Origin: PFL35 sp041550515
GTDB lineage: Archaea > Thermoplasmatota > E2 > DHVEG-1
DNA: 8,155 nucleotides
Reading direction: 5' to 3'
NCBI GenBank assembly: GCA_041550515.1
Contig: JBFEOQ010000060.1
Coordinates: forward strand, 1 to 8,155
Shown here: positions 1 to 6,557 of the stretch, one piece after another
Layout of the letters: every line of letters starts with the position of its first letter
Position numbering within the stretch: position 1 is the first letter of the stretch
Translations under genes and position numbers: made by a program
Notes under the pieces: model-generated
The model's database searches: none
Seen by the model: only the letters and a program-made list of their open reading frames with translations
Told to the model about the DNA's origin: nothing

Positions 1-113
1 GCTTTTACAATTAAAAAGTTAAAATCCAATTATATCTCTTTATTCTTTAGAATGGAGAAAAATCATCAATACTTCAAAACTATGTATCAGCACATTAACA
101 TGGGTTTATTATA

Positions 114-150
114 TTTTTTGAATATAACTTCAAAAAAATTATTTTTTTTG
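114..150 (-). terminator. Possible AT-rich terminator at the end of the gene cluster
   Basis: Two overlapping perfect inverted repeats surround the stop codon of the small cysteine-rich gene. One has 9-base arms at 114-122 and 129-137 with a 6-base loop. The other has 8-base arms at 131-138 and 143-150 around the stop codon. On the minus strand a run of seven T follows directly after the TAA. The stems are almost pure A/T, so a strong bacterial-type hairpin is unlikely, but a T-run just past a stop suits archaeal termination. On the plus strand the 114-137 hairpin is followed by eight T, so it could also stop transcription arriving from the left. The rest of 1-138 shows no convincing gene or RNA. 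Confidence 0.3.
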
Positions 151-336
151 ATAAATTTCTATAAAATATTCTATACTTCTATCATATGTTCTTTCAGCAT
201 ATTCTGGAAAATAACAAGCAGGTAATTCTCCTCGTTTTCTATGATAATGCAAACATTCGCAGCATATACCTTTTTTACTACATGAATAACTACAATTGCA
301 TATTGTTTTATTGTCTTCTTTTTTGCATTCAACCAT
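139..336 (-). CDS. Small cysteine-rich protein, DUF6485-like
   Basis: This 65-residue protein has eight cysteines at residues 4, 13, 15, 19, 25, 26, 28 and 41. They form a CxC-x3-C-x5-CCxC-x12-C core followed by the phrase LPACYFP. The pattern matches, from memory, the DUF6485 family, short proteins of unknown function found in anaerobic bacteria and archaea. The cysteine clusters suggest zinc or iron-sulfur binding, which is inference. No signal peptide or membrane segment is visible, so it is probably cytoplasmic. The ATG at 336 is preceded by GGTGAT with a 5-base spacer, a good Shine-Dalgarno. It starts 16 bases after the ligA stop and so is probably cotranscribed with it, although a link to DNA repair is not established. 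It is the last gene of the cluster here. Confidence 0.8.
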   Translation of the reverse strand: MVECKKEDNKTICNCSYSCSKKGICCECLHYHRKRGELPACYFPEYAERTYDRSIEYFIEIYQKK

Positions 337-352
337 TTATTATCACCATCTT

Positions 353-2335
353 TTATGATATTAATTTTTTAAACTCTTCTTCATTAATTATTTTTAAATT
401 AAGTTTTTTTGCTTTATCTAATTTTGAACCAGGTTTATCACCTAATATTACATAATCAATATCCTTGCTTACCGAGCTTGTAACAACACCACCTTTTTGT
501 TTAATTAAATCCGATGCTTTAGATCTTGATATACTTGATAATCCACCTGTGAAAACAAATTTTTTATCTGATAATTTAAGATCTTGTTTCATCTCTGTTT
601 TTGTTTTAACACCAATATTTTTTAATTTTTTTAATAAAGTGATATTTTCTTCGGTTGAAAAAAAAGTTACTATTGCTTCAGCAGATTTATCACCTAATCC
701 ATCTATCTGTTTTAGTTCTTCTTCACCTGCTTTTGCAAGTTCGTCGATAGAGGTATATTTTTTTGCTAGAAGTTGAGACGCAAATTTTCCAACATGGCGT
801 ATTCCAAGACCATAGATTAAACGTGATAAATCTTGTTGTTTGCTTCTTTCAATTGAATCTAGTAAATTTTCTGCTGATTTATCTTTAAAACCTTCAAGTT
901 TTAATAAATCTTCTTTGTTTAATGAATATAAATCTGAGATATTATCTATAAATCCTGAATCAAGAAGTTTATCAACTGTGGAATGACCTAAGTGATTTAT
1001 ATCCATTGCATCTCGACTTGCAAAATACCGAATTCTCCATTTAAGTCGAGCCGGGCAATATTTATTAGGACAACGTACAGCAACTTCATCTTCAGATTTT
1101 ACAATTGTTGTGTGGCAAATTGGACATTTCTTTGGAATACCTTTTCTTTTTTCCATACCAGTTCTTTTTTCATTAATACTTTGTACGACTTGAGGAATTA
1201 CATCTCCGCTTCTTTCAATAAGAACAAAATCTCCAATACGTATATCTTTACGTTTTAACTCATCAAAATTATGAAGTGTTGCACGAGAAACAGTTACACC
1301 ACCAACTTCAACTGGTTCAAGTATTGCTACAGGTGTTAGTACACCTGTTCTACCAACTTGAACATCTATATCATTTAGTCTTGTTGTTGACTGCTTAGCT
1401 GAAAATTTATATGATATTGACCATCTAGGATTTTTACTGGTTTCACCAAGAAGTTTATGCTGTGTCAAAGAATTTACTTTAATTACTGCACCATCTACCT
1501 CATAATCAAGTGTATCACGTAGCTTTTCAAGTTTTTCACATTGTTTTATTGCTTCTTCAATGTTGTTAACTTTTTTAATTAAAGGATTTACTCTAAAACC
1601 TGCTTCCTTTAGAGCATTTAAAGCATTTTCCTGGGTTTTTAAATCTTTATCAGAATAAGATATAAAATATACAAAAATATTAAGAGGTCTTTTTAAAACA
1701 ACATTGGGGTCAAGCTGCCTTAGTGATCCTGCTGAGGCATTACGAGGATTTGCAAAAACTATTTTCCCTTTTTTTTCTTGTTCTTGGTTATATTTTTTAA
1801 AACCTGAGATACTCATATATACCTCGCCACGTACCTCTACATTTGTTAAAATAGTACCTCTAAGTTTTAAAGGAATACTATAAATTGTCTTTAGATTTTG
1901 TGTTACGTCATCACCTTTTTTCCCATCACCCCGGGTTGCCCCACGTATAAAAATTCCATTTTTGTATAACAACGTTACACTTGTTCCATCAATTTTTGGT
2001 TCAACAATGTATTCTACATCTAATACATATTTTTTAACACGCTCATCAAAATCTCGTAATTCTTCATATGTATAGGTATTTGCTAGTGAAAGCATTGGAA
2101 CTTTATGTTCAACAGTTTTAAAACCTTCAAGTGGTTGACCACCTACACGCTGTGTTGGTGAATCAGCAGTGATATATTCAGGATTTTCTTTTTCTAGTTT
2201 TTCAAGTTTTTTTAAAAGTTGATCATACTCATAATCAGATATAATGGGTTTATTTTCAACATAATATTTATAATTATGAAGATTTATTTCATCTCGAATT
2301 TTTTGTATTTCTTTTTTTATTTGGTTTTTTCCCAT
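353..2335 (-). CDS. ligA: NAD+-dependent DNA ligase LigA
   Basis: LigA seals nicks in double-stranded DNA using NAD+ as the source of the adenylyl group. The 660-residue length is normal and all domains are present. Domain Ia (about 1-70) has the HNYKYY and DYEYD elements of the NAD+ pocket. The adenylation domain holds motif EPKIDG with the nucleophilic lysine at 114, then GATRGDG, PRNASAGSLRQLD, EVDGAVIK and PRWSISYKF. The OB fold carries VGRTGVLTPVA and SRATLHN. A four-cysteine zinc finger follows (C404, C407, C422, C427), then helix-hairpin-helix repeats (about 440-580) and a C-terminal BRCT domain (about 588-660). No catalytic residue looks lost. The ATG start follows GAGGAG, which overlaps the polX stop, so the two genes are translationally coupled. 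LigA is mainly bacterial and therefore contrasts with the archaeal-type kinase upstream. Confidence 0.97.
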   Translation of the reverse strand: MGKNQIKKEIQKIRDEINLHNYKYYVENKPIISDYEYDQLLKKLEKLEKENPEYITADSPTQRVGGQPLEGFKTVEHKVPMLSLANTYTYEELRDFDERVKKYVLDVEYIVEPKIDGTSVTLLYKNGIFIRGATRGDGKKGDDVTQNLKTIYSIPLKLRGTILTNVEVRGEVYMSISGFKKYNQEQEKKGKIVFANPRNASAGSLRQLDPNVVLKRPLNIFVYFISYSDKDLKTQENALNALKEAGFRVNPLIKKVNNIEEAIKQCEKLEKLRDTLDYEVDGAVIKVNSLTQHKLLGETSKNPRWSISYKFSAKQSTTRLNDIDVQVGRTGVLTPVAILEPVEVGGVTVSRATLHNFDELKRKDIRIGDFVLIERSGDVIPQVVQSINEKRTGMEKRKGIPKKCPICHTTIVKSEDEVAVRCPNKYCPARLKWRIRYFASRDAMDINHLGHSTVDKLLDSGFIDNISDLYSLNKEDLLKLEGFKDKSAENLLDSIERSKQQDLSRLIYGLGIRHVGKFASQLLAKKYTSIDELAKAGEEELKQIDGLGDKSAEAIVTFFSTEENITLLKKLKNIGVKTKTEMKQDLKLSDKKFVFTGGLSSISRSKASDLIKQKGGVVTSSVSKDIDYVILGDKPGSKLDKAKKLNLKIINEEEFKKLIS

Positions 2336-2343
2336 TAATTTTA

Positions 2344-2349
2344 CTCCTC
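2344..2349 (-). promoter_or_regulatory. ligA ribosome binding site overlapping the polX stop
   Basis: On the minus strand the polX stop codon TGA (2350-2348) runs straight into GAGGAG, which lies 8 bases before the ligA ATG. Ribosomes ending polX would finish on the ligA Shine-Dalgarno, which implies coupled synthesis. The overlap also shows that TGA is read as stop here. Confidence 0.8.
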
Positions 2350-4063
2350 AATTATTGAATAATTTTTCAATTTCATTTATTGAATAAGTATTTAGAATAT
2401 CAGTTTTTTCAAGCCATCCACGGCGTGCTGTTGAAATACCATATTGCATAAAAGATAATTGAGGTATATGATGTGAATCTGTACCTAATACAAATTTTAC
2501 TCCTTTCTCTTTTGCAATTTTTATATTTATATCATTTAAATCAAGTCTATCTGGAAAAGAGTTTATTTCAAGATAGGTATCAGTTTCTTTTGCCTTATTA
2601 AAAATTTTTTCAAAATCTAATTCAAATGGTTCACGACGACCTATAAGTCTACAAGTTAAATGAGCAATAAAAGTTACATATTCATTTTCCATTGCCTTTA
2701 AATATCTATTTGTTGCTTGTTTAATATCCATTTTAAAACCCATATGGATTCCAACACAAACGTAATCAAACATTTTTAAAATTCTATTTGGATAGTCCAA
2801 AGAACCATCAGATTTAATATCGCATTCCGTTCCACAATAAATTTTAAAATCATTGAATTTTTTATTTAAAATTTCAATTTCTTTTATTTTCTTTTTTATT
2901 TTATCTTCATTAAGTCCTCTTGCAATATGTAATGATTGAGAATGATCAGTAATACCTAAATATTTGTAATCTATTTTTTTACAAAAGTTTACGATATCTT
3001 CAATTTTTTCAAAACCATCTGAGTAAATCGAATGAACATGTAAATCTCCTTTGATATCATTAAGTTTTACTAAATTAGGCAGCTTTTGTTCTTTTGCTGC
3101 TTGTATTTCACCTCTGTTTTCACGCAACTCTGGTTCTATATAGGTTAATCCAAGTTTATTGTATATTTCTTCTTCGTTTTCTCCAACAACAAATTTATCA
3201 TTTTTTTTGTTAAAAAGACCATATTCATTTAACTTATAGCCTTTTTTTATAGCAAGACTTCTCATTTTTACGTTGTGTTCTTTACTACCTGTAAAATACT
3301 GTAATGCTGCACCAAAGCTTTTATCTTCTACAACACGTAGATCTACTTGTAAATCATCATTTAAAACAACACTAGTTTTTGTAATACCTTTTAAAAGTAT
3401 TTGTTTTATATCATCGTAATTTGTAAAAAAATCCATTACTTCTTTTGGTTTATCTGACGAAGCTAAAATATCTAAATCACCTATTGTTTCTTTGCATCGA
3501 CGTAGGCTACCTGCTAAACTTATACGTTTAATTTTATCACAGTTTTTAAGATAAATAATATATTTTAGACCATCAACATTTGCTAAATCAAGAAGAACAC
3601 GACCACTAGTTTTTTCTTTCATCTGTATTCCTCTGAGGATATTTTGTTCAGTGATACTACCAAAACCTTCAAGGTTTCTTAATTTACCATCTTTACATGC
3701 CTGTTTAAGTTCAGGAATTGTTTTGATTTTTAGATTTTTATAAATTGCTGCAACTTTTTTAGGACCCAGTCCCGGGATTTCAATCATCTTTAAAAGTTCT
3801 TTAGGAATTTCTTTTTTTAGTTCCTCAAAATACTTAAGTTCTCCGGTTTCCACAAGTTCTTTTATCTTTTTTGCTAGAGCTTCGCCAATACCAGAAATTT
3901 CTCTTATCCGATCTTGTTTTATAATTGTTTCAATATCTTCATCTAAAACTTCTATGGTCTGTGCAGCGATTCTGTATGCTCGTGTTTTAAAAAAAATTTC
4001 TCCTTTTAAGTCAAGTAAATCAGCGATTTGATATAATACATCTGCAACTATTTGATTTTTCAT
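2348..4063 (-). CDS. polX: DNA polymerase/3'-5' exonuclease PolX (family X with PHP domain)
   Basis: PolX fills short DNA gaps, as in base-excision repair, and its PHP domain removes 3' ends with metal-dependent exonuclease and related activities. The 571 residues match the usual length (about 570). Helix-hairpin-helix elements lie at about 54-70, 93-108 and 131-143. The polymerase site is GSLRRCKETIGDLD, with metal-binding D196 and D198, and the third aspartate is D241 in QVDLRV. FTGSKEHN (257-264) belongs to the nucleotide-binding region. The PHP domain (about 338-545) has DLHVHSIYSDG, ITDHS, E413 in GTECDI, H440, H468 and LGTDSHH, so its metal ligands appear intact. Local variants are HLTCR where HPTGR is usual and GIHMGF where SVH-type motifs are common. 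The ATG at 4063 follows AGGATG. It begins 20 bases after the riboflavin kinase stop and is coupled to ligA. Confidence 0.95.
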   Translation of the reverse strand: MKNQIVADVLYQIADLLDLKGEIFFKTRAYRIAAQTIEVLDEDIETIIKQDRIREISGIGEALAKKIKELVETGELKYFEELKKEIPKELLKMIEIPGLGPKKVAAIYKNLKIKTIPELKQACKDGKLRNLEGFGSITEQNILRGIQMKEKTSGRVLLDLANVDGLKYIIYLKNCDKIKRISLAGSLRRCKETIGDLDILASSDKPKEVMDFFTNYDDIKQILLKGITKTSVVLNDDLQVDLRVVEDKSFGAALQYFTGSKEHNVKMRSLAIKKGYKLNEYGLFNKKNDKFVVGENEEEIYNKLGLTYIEPELRENRGEIQAAKEQKLPNLVKLNDIKGDLHVHSIYSDGFEKIEDIVNFCKKIDYKYLGITDHSQSLHIARGLNEDKIKKKIKEIEILNKKFNDFKIYCGTECDIKSDGSLDYPNRILKMFDYVCVGIHMGFKMDIKQATNRYLKAMENEYVTFIAHLTCRLIGRREPFELDFEKIFNKAKETDTYLEINSFPDRLDLNDINIKIAKEKGVKFVLGTDSHHIPQLSFMQYGISTARRGWLEKTDILNTYSINEIEKLFNN

Positions 4064-4083
4064 AAAAGTTTAACATCCTTTGG

Positions 4084-4743
4084 TTATTCAAAGAAAATTA
4101 CAATTTCAACAATATCATCGTCTTTTAAATCTAATTTTTTTCTTAAGAAAGTAGGTGATATAAACTCTAAAACATTTGAATAATGACTTCTGAGTGGTAG
4201 TACAATTGCACCAGATGCACCATTAATCTCTGCTTTAAAACATCTGACACCTCCAAAGGTACGATTCTCAGTTTTAAATTCATTTATTAGTATTGCATCA
4301 TGATTTTTTAGTAAGCGAAGTTTATTTTTTTCTATATACTCGATTTCAACATTAAGAGTTCCAGGATAAGGTATAAATCCTAATTTCTTTTTAAACTGCT
4401 GAATATAACCACTCTGCTCAGTATAATAACGACCTTCACCCATACCTGACACAATTTTTCCTTTAAGAAGGATTCTATCGGTCAACTCAAAGATATGTTG
4501 ATAGTTCAAATGCTCCTTCTGAAGTATATCCTCGCCAATTACTGATATCTGAATTAATTGTTTTTTAATACCAAATTCACGTGTGATATAACCTTTTTTA
4601 TCTAGTTCTAAAAGATATCTTGATGCAGTTTGTTGACTAGTATTTATTTGCTTAGAAAGTTCAGAAGATGAAATCTCAATTTTATTTTTTAATGCTCCTA
4701 ATAAAGCAATTTCTTTTAATGTCTGTATTAAATATGGTTTCAA
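4084..4743 (-). CDS. ribK: CTP-dependent riboflavin kinase (archaeal RibK, HTH + DUF120)
   Basis: Archaeal RibK phosphorylates riboflavin to FMN using CTP rather than ATP. From the start chosen here the protein has 219 residues. An N-terminal winged helix-turn-helix (about 1-80) contains SSELSKQINTSQQTASRYL. The kinase barrel follows, with the hallmark VSGMGEGRYYTEQ (about 98-110), FIPYPGTLN (123-131, whose Thr and Asn bind Mg2+ and nucleotide in the family), FGGVRCF, and a C-terminal LRSHYSNVLEFISP element. The two-domain layout is common in archaea, where the HTH part is thought to regulate transcription. An in-frame TTG at 4773 would add 10 residues and overlap the upstream gene. I prefer TTG at 4743, because GGAGGT lies 9 bases before it and the protein then begins just ahead of the HTH. 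Its neighbours suggest an operon with the winged-helix protein and polX-ligA, but not a flavin pathway cluster. Confidence 0.9.
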   Translation of the reverse strand: MKPYLIQTLKEIALLGALKNKIEISSSELSKQINTSQQTASRYLLELDKKGYITREFGIKKQLIQISVIGEDILQKEHLNYQHIFELTDRILLKGKIVSGMGEGRYYTEQSGYIQQFKKKLGFIPYPGTLNVEIEYIEKNKLRLLKNHDAILINEFKTENRTFGGVRCFKAEINGASGAIVLPLRSHYSNVLEFISPTFLRKKLDLKDDDIVEIVIFFE

Positions 4744-4752
4744 TAAATATTT

Positions 4753-4758
4753 ACCTCC
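4753..4758 (-). promoter_or_regulatory. Ribosome binding site that sets the ribK start
   Basis: GGAGGT on the minus strand is a perfect Shine-Dalgarno and lies 9 bases before the TTG at 4743. It falls inside the longer reading that would begin at TTG 4773, so it argues for the shorter protein. That leaves a 22-base gap after the upstream gene rather than an overlap. Confidence 0.65.
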
Positions 4759-4765
4759 AGTTTTT

Positions 4766-4993
4766 TTATCCAATAATATTTGGCGCTATTTTCTCCCCTT
4801 TTTTTGTAAGCTTATAAAAATCTCCTTTTTTTTCTAAAAAACCACCATTTGTAAGTTCCTCAGCAATTTTTTTTGCTACATTAGGTATAATTCTATGTTT
4901 TTTTGAAATATTTATAATATTTTTTTCCCCAGTGGCTATGCTTTCAAACACTTTTTTTCTGAATTTATTTGAAAGTATATATCCTTCATCCAT
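4766..4993 (-). CDS. Small winged-helix DNA-binding protein
   Basis: This 75-residue protein looks like a single winged-helix domain. FRKKVFESIATGE would be helix 1, NIINISKKHRI and PNVAKKIAEELTNGGF the HTH helices, and LEKKGDFYKLTKKGEKIA the beta wing. It is rich in lysine and has no other domain or membrane segment. Similar stand-alone proteins beginning MDEGYxLSxxFR are, as I recall, archaeal; no function is known to me. A DNA-binding regulatory role is inferred from the fold only. The ATG at 4993 is preceded by AAGGTG about 13 bases away, a rather long spacing. It sits 22 bases before ribK, which has its own HTH, and 97 bases after the transhydrogenase, so it may be the first gene of the ribK-polX-ligA transcript and might regulate it. 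Confidence 0.75.
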   Translation of the reverse strand: MDEGYILSNKFRKKVFESIATGEKNIINISKKHRIIPNVAKKIAEELTNGGFLEKKGDFYKLTKKGEKIAPNIIG

Positions 4994-5090
4994 TGTTTTA
5001 TATCAACACCTTAATTTAATAAGTTATTTATTCTTTTTTCTTCTAAATTTTTTTTACATAATTATTAGTAATTATAATTTTTATAAGAAG
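4994..5090 (-). promoter_or_regulatory. Intergenic gap with a possible promoter for the wHTH-ribK-polX-ligA unit
   Basis: This is the longest gap between genes in the cluster (97 bases). Its minus strand holds the A/T-rich stretch TTATAAAAATTATAAT at 5086-5071. That stretch contains an archaeal-like TATA element or an exact bacterial -10 hexamer TATAAT (5076-5071). No convincing -35 or BRE was found, and in DNA this A/T-rich such matches arise by chance. A weak A/T inverted repeat lies nearby. There is no T-run after the transhydrogenase stop, so read-through is possible. It is too short and lacks the shape for an FMN riboswitch. Confidence 0.25.
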
Positions 5091-6545
5091 TTAAAATTCC
5101 AATTTTCTAGACTTTAGACGTTTTGAACGATTACCCATGGCATCATATGTTGCATATTTATAAAGTTCACCAAGAGTTGGATAGTTAAAACAGGTATTAA
5201 TAAACATATTACTATGTGCTTCTATCATCAATGCATTTACACCAATATGGATCAATTCAGAGGCAATTTCACCTATAATATGTACTCCTAACAATTTCAT
5301 AGGCTGACTAATATCTTCATTAAACTTGTATATCAATTTTAGAAAACCATTAGAGTCACCAATGATCATACCTCTTGCATTCTGATTATATTTTGCTTTA
5401 CCTATTACATAATCGATATTTTCTGCTTTGCATTCCTTCTCAGTTTTACCTACTAATGAGCATTCGGGAATTGTGTAAATACCAAGAGGTAATATTGGAG
5501 CAACATGCTCTTTATATGGTTCCAAATCAAAGGCTTTAATCATTGCATATCGAGCTTGTTCCATTGATGTTGATGCTAGAGAGGGTCTACCAATAACATC
5601 ACCAGCTGCGTATATATCTGGTACAGGTTTTTTTGTCTCTGGATGTATAACTTGGTAATTTTGATTAACTATCAATAATCCGTATTTTCCAGATGTAATT
5701 CCTGCTGTTTCAAGATTCAACATTTTAGTATTACTATTTCTTCCTGTCGCTAGCATTACAGCCTCGGTATTAATTGTTTTATTTGAATTTAATTTTATTT
5801 CAATATATTTTTTCTTAACATTACAAGATTCTACATTATTAGGCATCAATAGATTTATACCCATCTTTGATAAGCTATACTTTAGTGAAGTGGAAATTTC
5901 ATGATCCATAAATGGTAATAAAATATCCTTATTATGAATTAAAGATACATTAACTCCTAATACAGCGAATATACAGGCATACTCACAGCCAATAACTCCT
6001 CCACCTATAACTACCATATTATTTGGGATATTTTTAATATGTAGTATTGAATCCGAATCATATATACGAGGATGCATAGGATAATTATCAGGGCGACGGG
6101 GAGATGAACCTGTAGCAATTAAAATAATATCTCCTTTAAGATACTCAGGTGATTTATCTAATGATTTTACCTGAATTGTTTTAGGTTCAATAAAAGATCC
6201 CATACCTTTAAAAATAGTAACATTATGATGCAACATATTATTTTTAATACGAATTCGCTCGGCATCCTTAACTTTTCGTTCATGATATAGAAAATCCTTA
6301 ACTGTAGCTTGGCGTTTAAGCGAGAGATCAACTCCATGAAGATGACGGGCACGTAATCCAGAAAGTGTAAGTGATGTTTCACGCAGTGTTTTACAAGGAA
6401 TTGCAGTACTAGCTGCAGCACCGCCTAAATAATCATTTTGTTCTATCAAAGCAACTTTTTTACCGAAATAAGCAGCCTGTGCAGCACCTTTTTCACCTGC
6501 TGGTCCCGAACCAATAACAATCAAATCAAAGGATTTAGTTTTCAC
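5091..6545 (-). CDS. sthA: Soluble pyridine nucleotide transhydrogenase-like flavoprotein (SthA type)
   Basis: SthA-type enzymes pass hydride between NADP(H) and NAD(H) through bound FAD in the cytosol. The 484-residue protein has the FAD-binding GSGPAG (12-17), an ATGSSPR strand end (144-150), the second dinucleotide fold GGGVIG (181-186), the FAD-contacting AAGDVIG (313-319), and a C-terminal dimerisation domain ending NYPTLGELYK. The CxxxxC redox pair of lipoamide dehydrogenases and mercuric reductases is missing: the segment reads GGAAASTAIPCKTLRE. The His-Glu dyad is also absent. The TLRE and LSGLRARHLHGVDL phrases after the motif recall the SthA branch. The GTG start follows GAGGG with a 7-base gap, and that site abuts the stop of the upstream hydrolase, so the two are probably coupled. 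Exact nucleotide preference, and whether it truly acts as a transhydrogenase, cannot be read here; another NAD(P)H oxidoreductase role is possible. Confidence 0.82.
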   Translation of the reverse strand: MKTKSFDLIVIGSGPAGEKGAAQAAYFGKKVALIEQNDYLGGAAASTAIPCKTLRETSLTLSGLRARHLHGVDLSLKRQATVKDFLYHERKVKDAERIRIKNNMLHHNVTIFKGMGSFIEPKTIQVKSLDKSPEYLKGDIILIATGSSPRRPDNYPMHPRIYDSDSILHIKNIPNNMVVIGGGVIGCEYACIFAVLGVNVSLIHNKDILLPFMDHEISTSLKYSLSKMGINLLMPNNVESCNVKKKYIEIKLNSNKTINTEAVMLATGRNSNTKMLNLETAGITSGKYGLLIVNQNYQVIHPETKKPVPDIYAAGDVIGRPSLASTSMEQARYAMIKAFDLEPYKEHVAPILPLGIYTIPECSLVGKTEKECKAENIDYVIGKAKYNQNARGMIIGDSNGFLKLIYKFNEDISQPMKLLGVHIIGEIASELIHIGVNALMIEAHSNMFINTCFNYPTLGELYKYATYDAMGNRSKRLKSRKLEF

Positions 6546-6552
6546 AAATAAA

Positions 6553-6557
6553 CCCTC
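6553..6557 (-). promoter_or_regulatory. Ribosome binding site of the transhydrogenase gene
   Basis: GAGGG follows directly on the TAA stop of the metallo-hydrolase and lies 7 bases before a GTG codon. It supports the GTG start at 6545 and translational coupling of the two genes. Confidence 0.65.

Noticed and set aside
52..222. Plus-strand reading frame of 56 codons from an ATG at 52
   Set aside because: It lacks a ribosome binding site, has low-complexity hydrophobic content (Phe, Ile, Leu), and overlaps the well-supported cysteine-rich gene on the other strand.
186..1258. Three plus-strand open frames opposite the small cysteine-rich gene and ligA
   Set aside because: They are antisense to strongly conserved coding sequence, and their Phe, Ile and Ser-rich translations are typical of the complement of a Lys, Glu and Asn-rich AT-rich gene.
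353..4063. Non-homologous end-joining system
   Set aside because: There is no Ku and no LigD, and the ligase is the NAD+-dependent replication and repair type. PolX with LigA points to gap repair.
4994..5090. FMN riboswitch ahead of the riboflavin kinase unit
   Set aside because: The gap is under 100 bases and nearly all A/T, without the multi-stem conserved G-rich blocks of the RFN element.
4932..5117. Plus-strand 61-codon frame spanning the 4994-5090 gap
   Set aside because: It is a hydrophobic low-complexity product overlapping two genes antisense, with no ribosome binding site. A small membrane peptide cannot be excluded but nothing supports it.
6167..6421. 84-codon frame on the minus strand inside the transhydrogenase gene
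   Set aside because: It lies in another frame within a complete, conserved gene. I considered a frameshift, but the main frame is intact from the FAD motif to the C-terminus.
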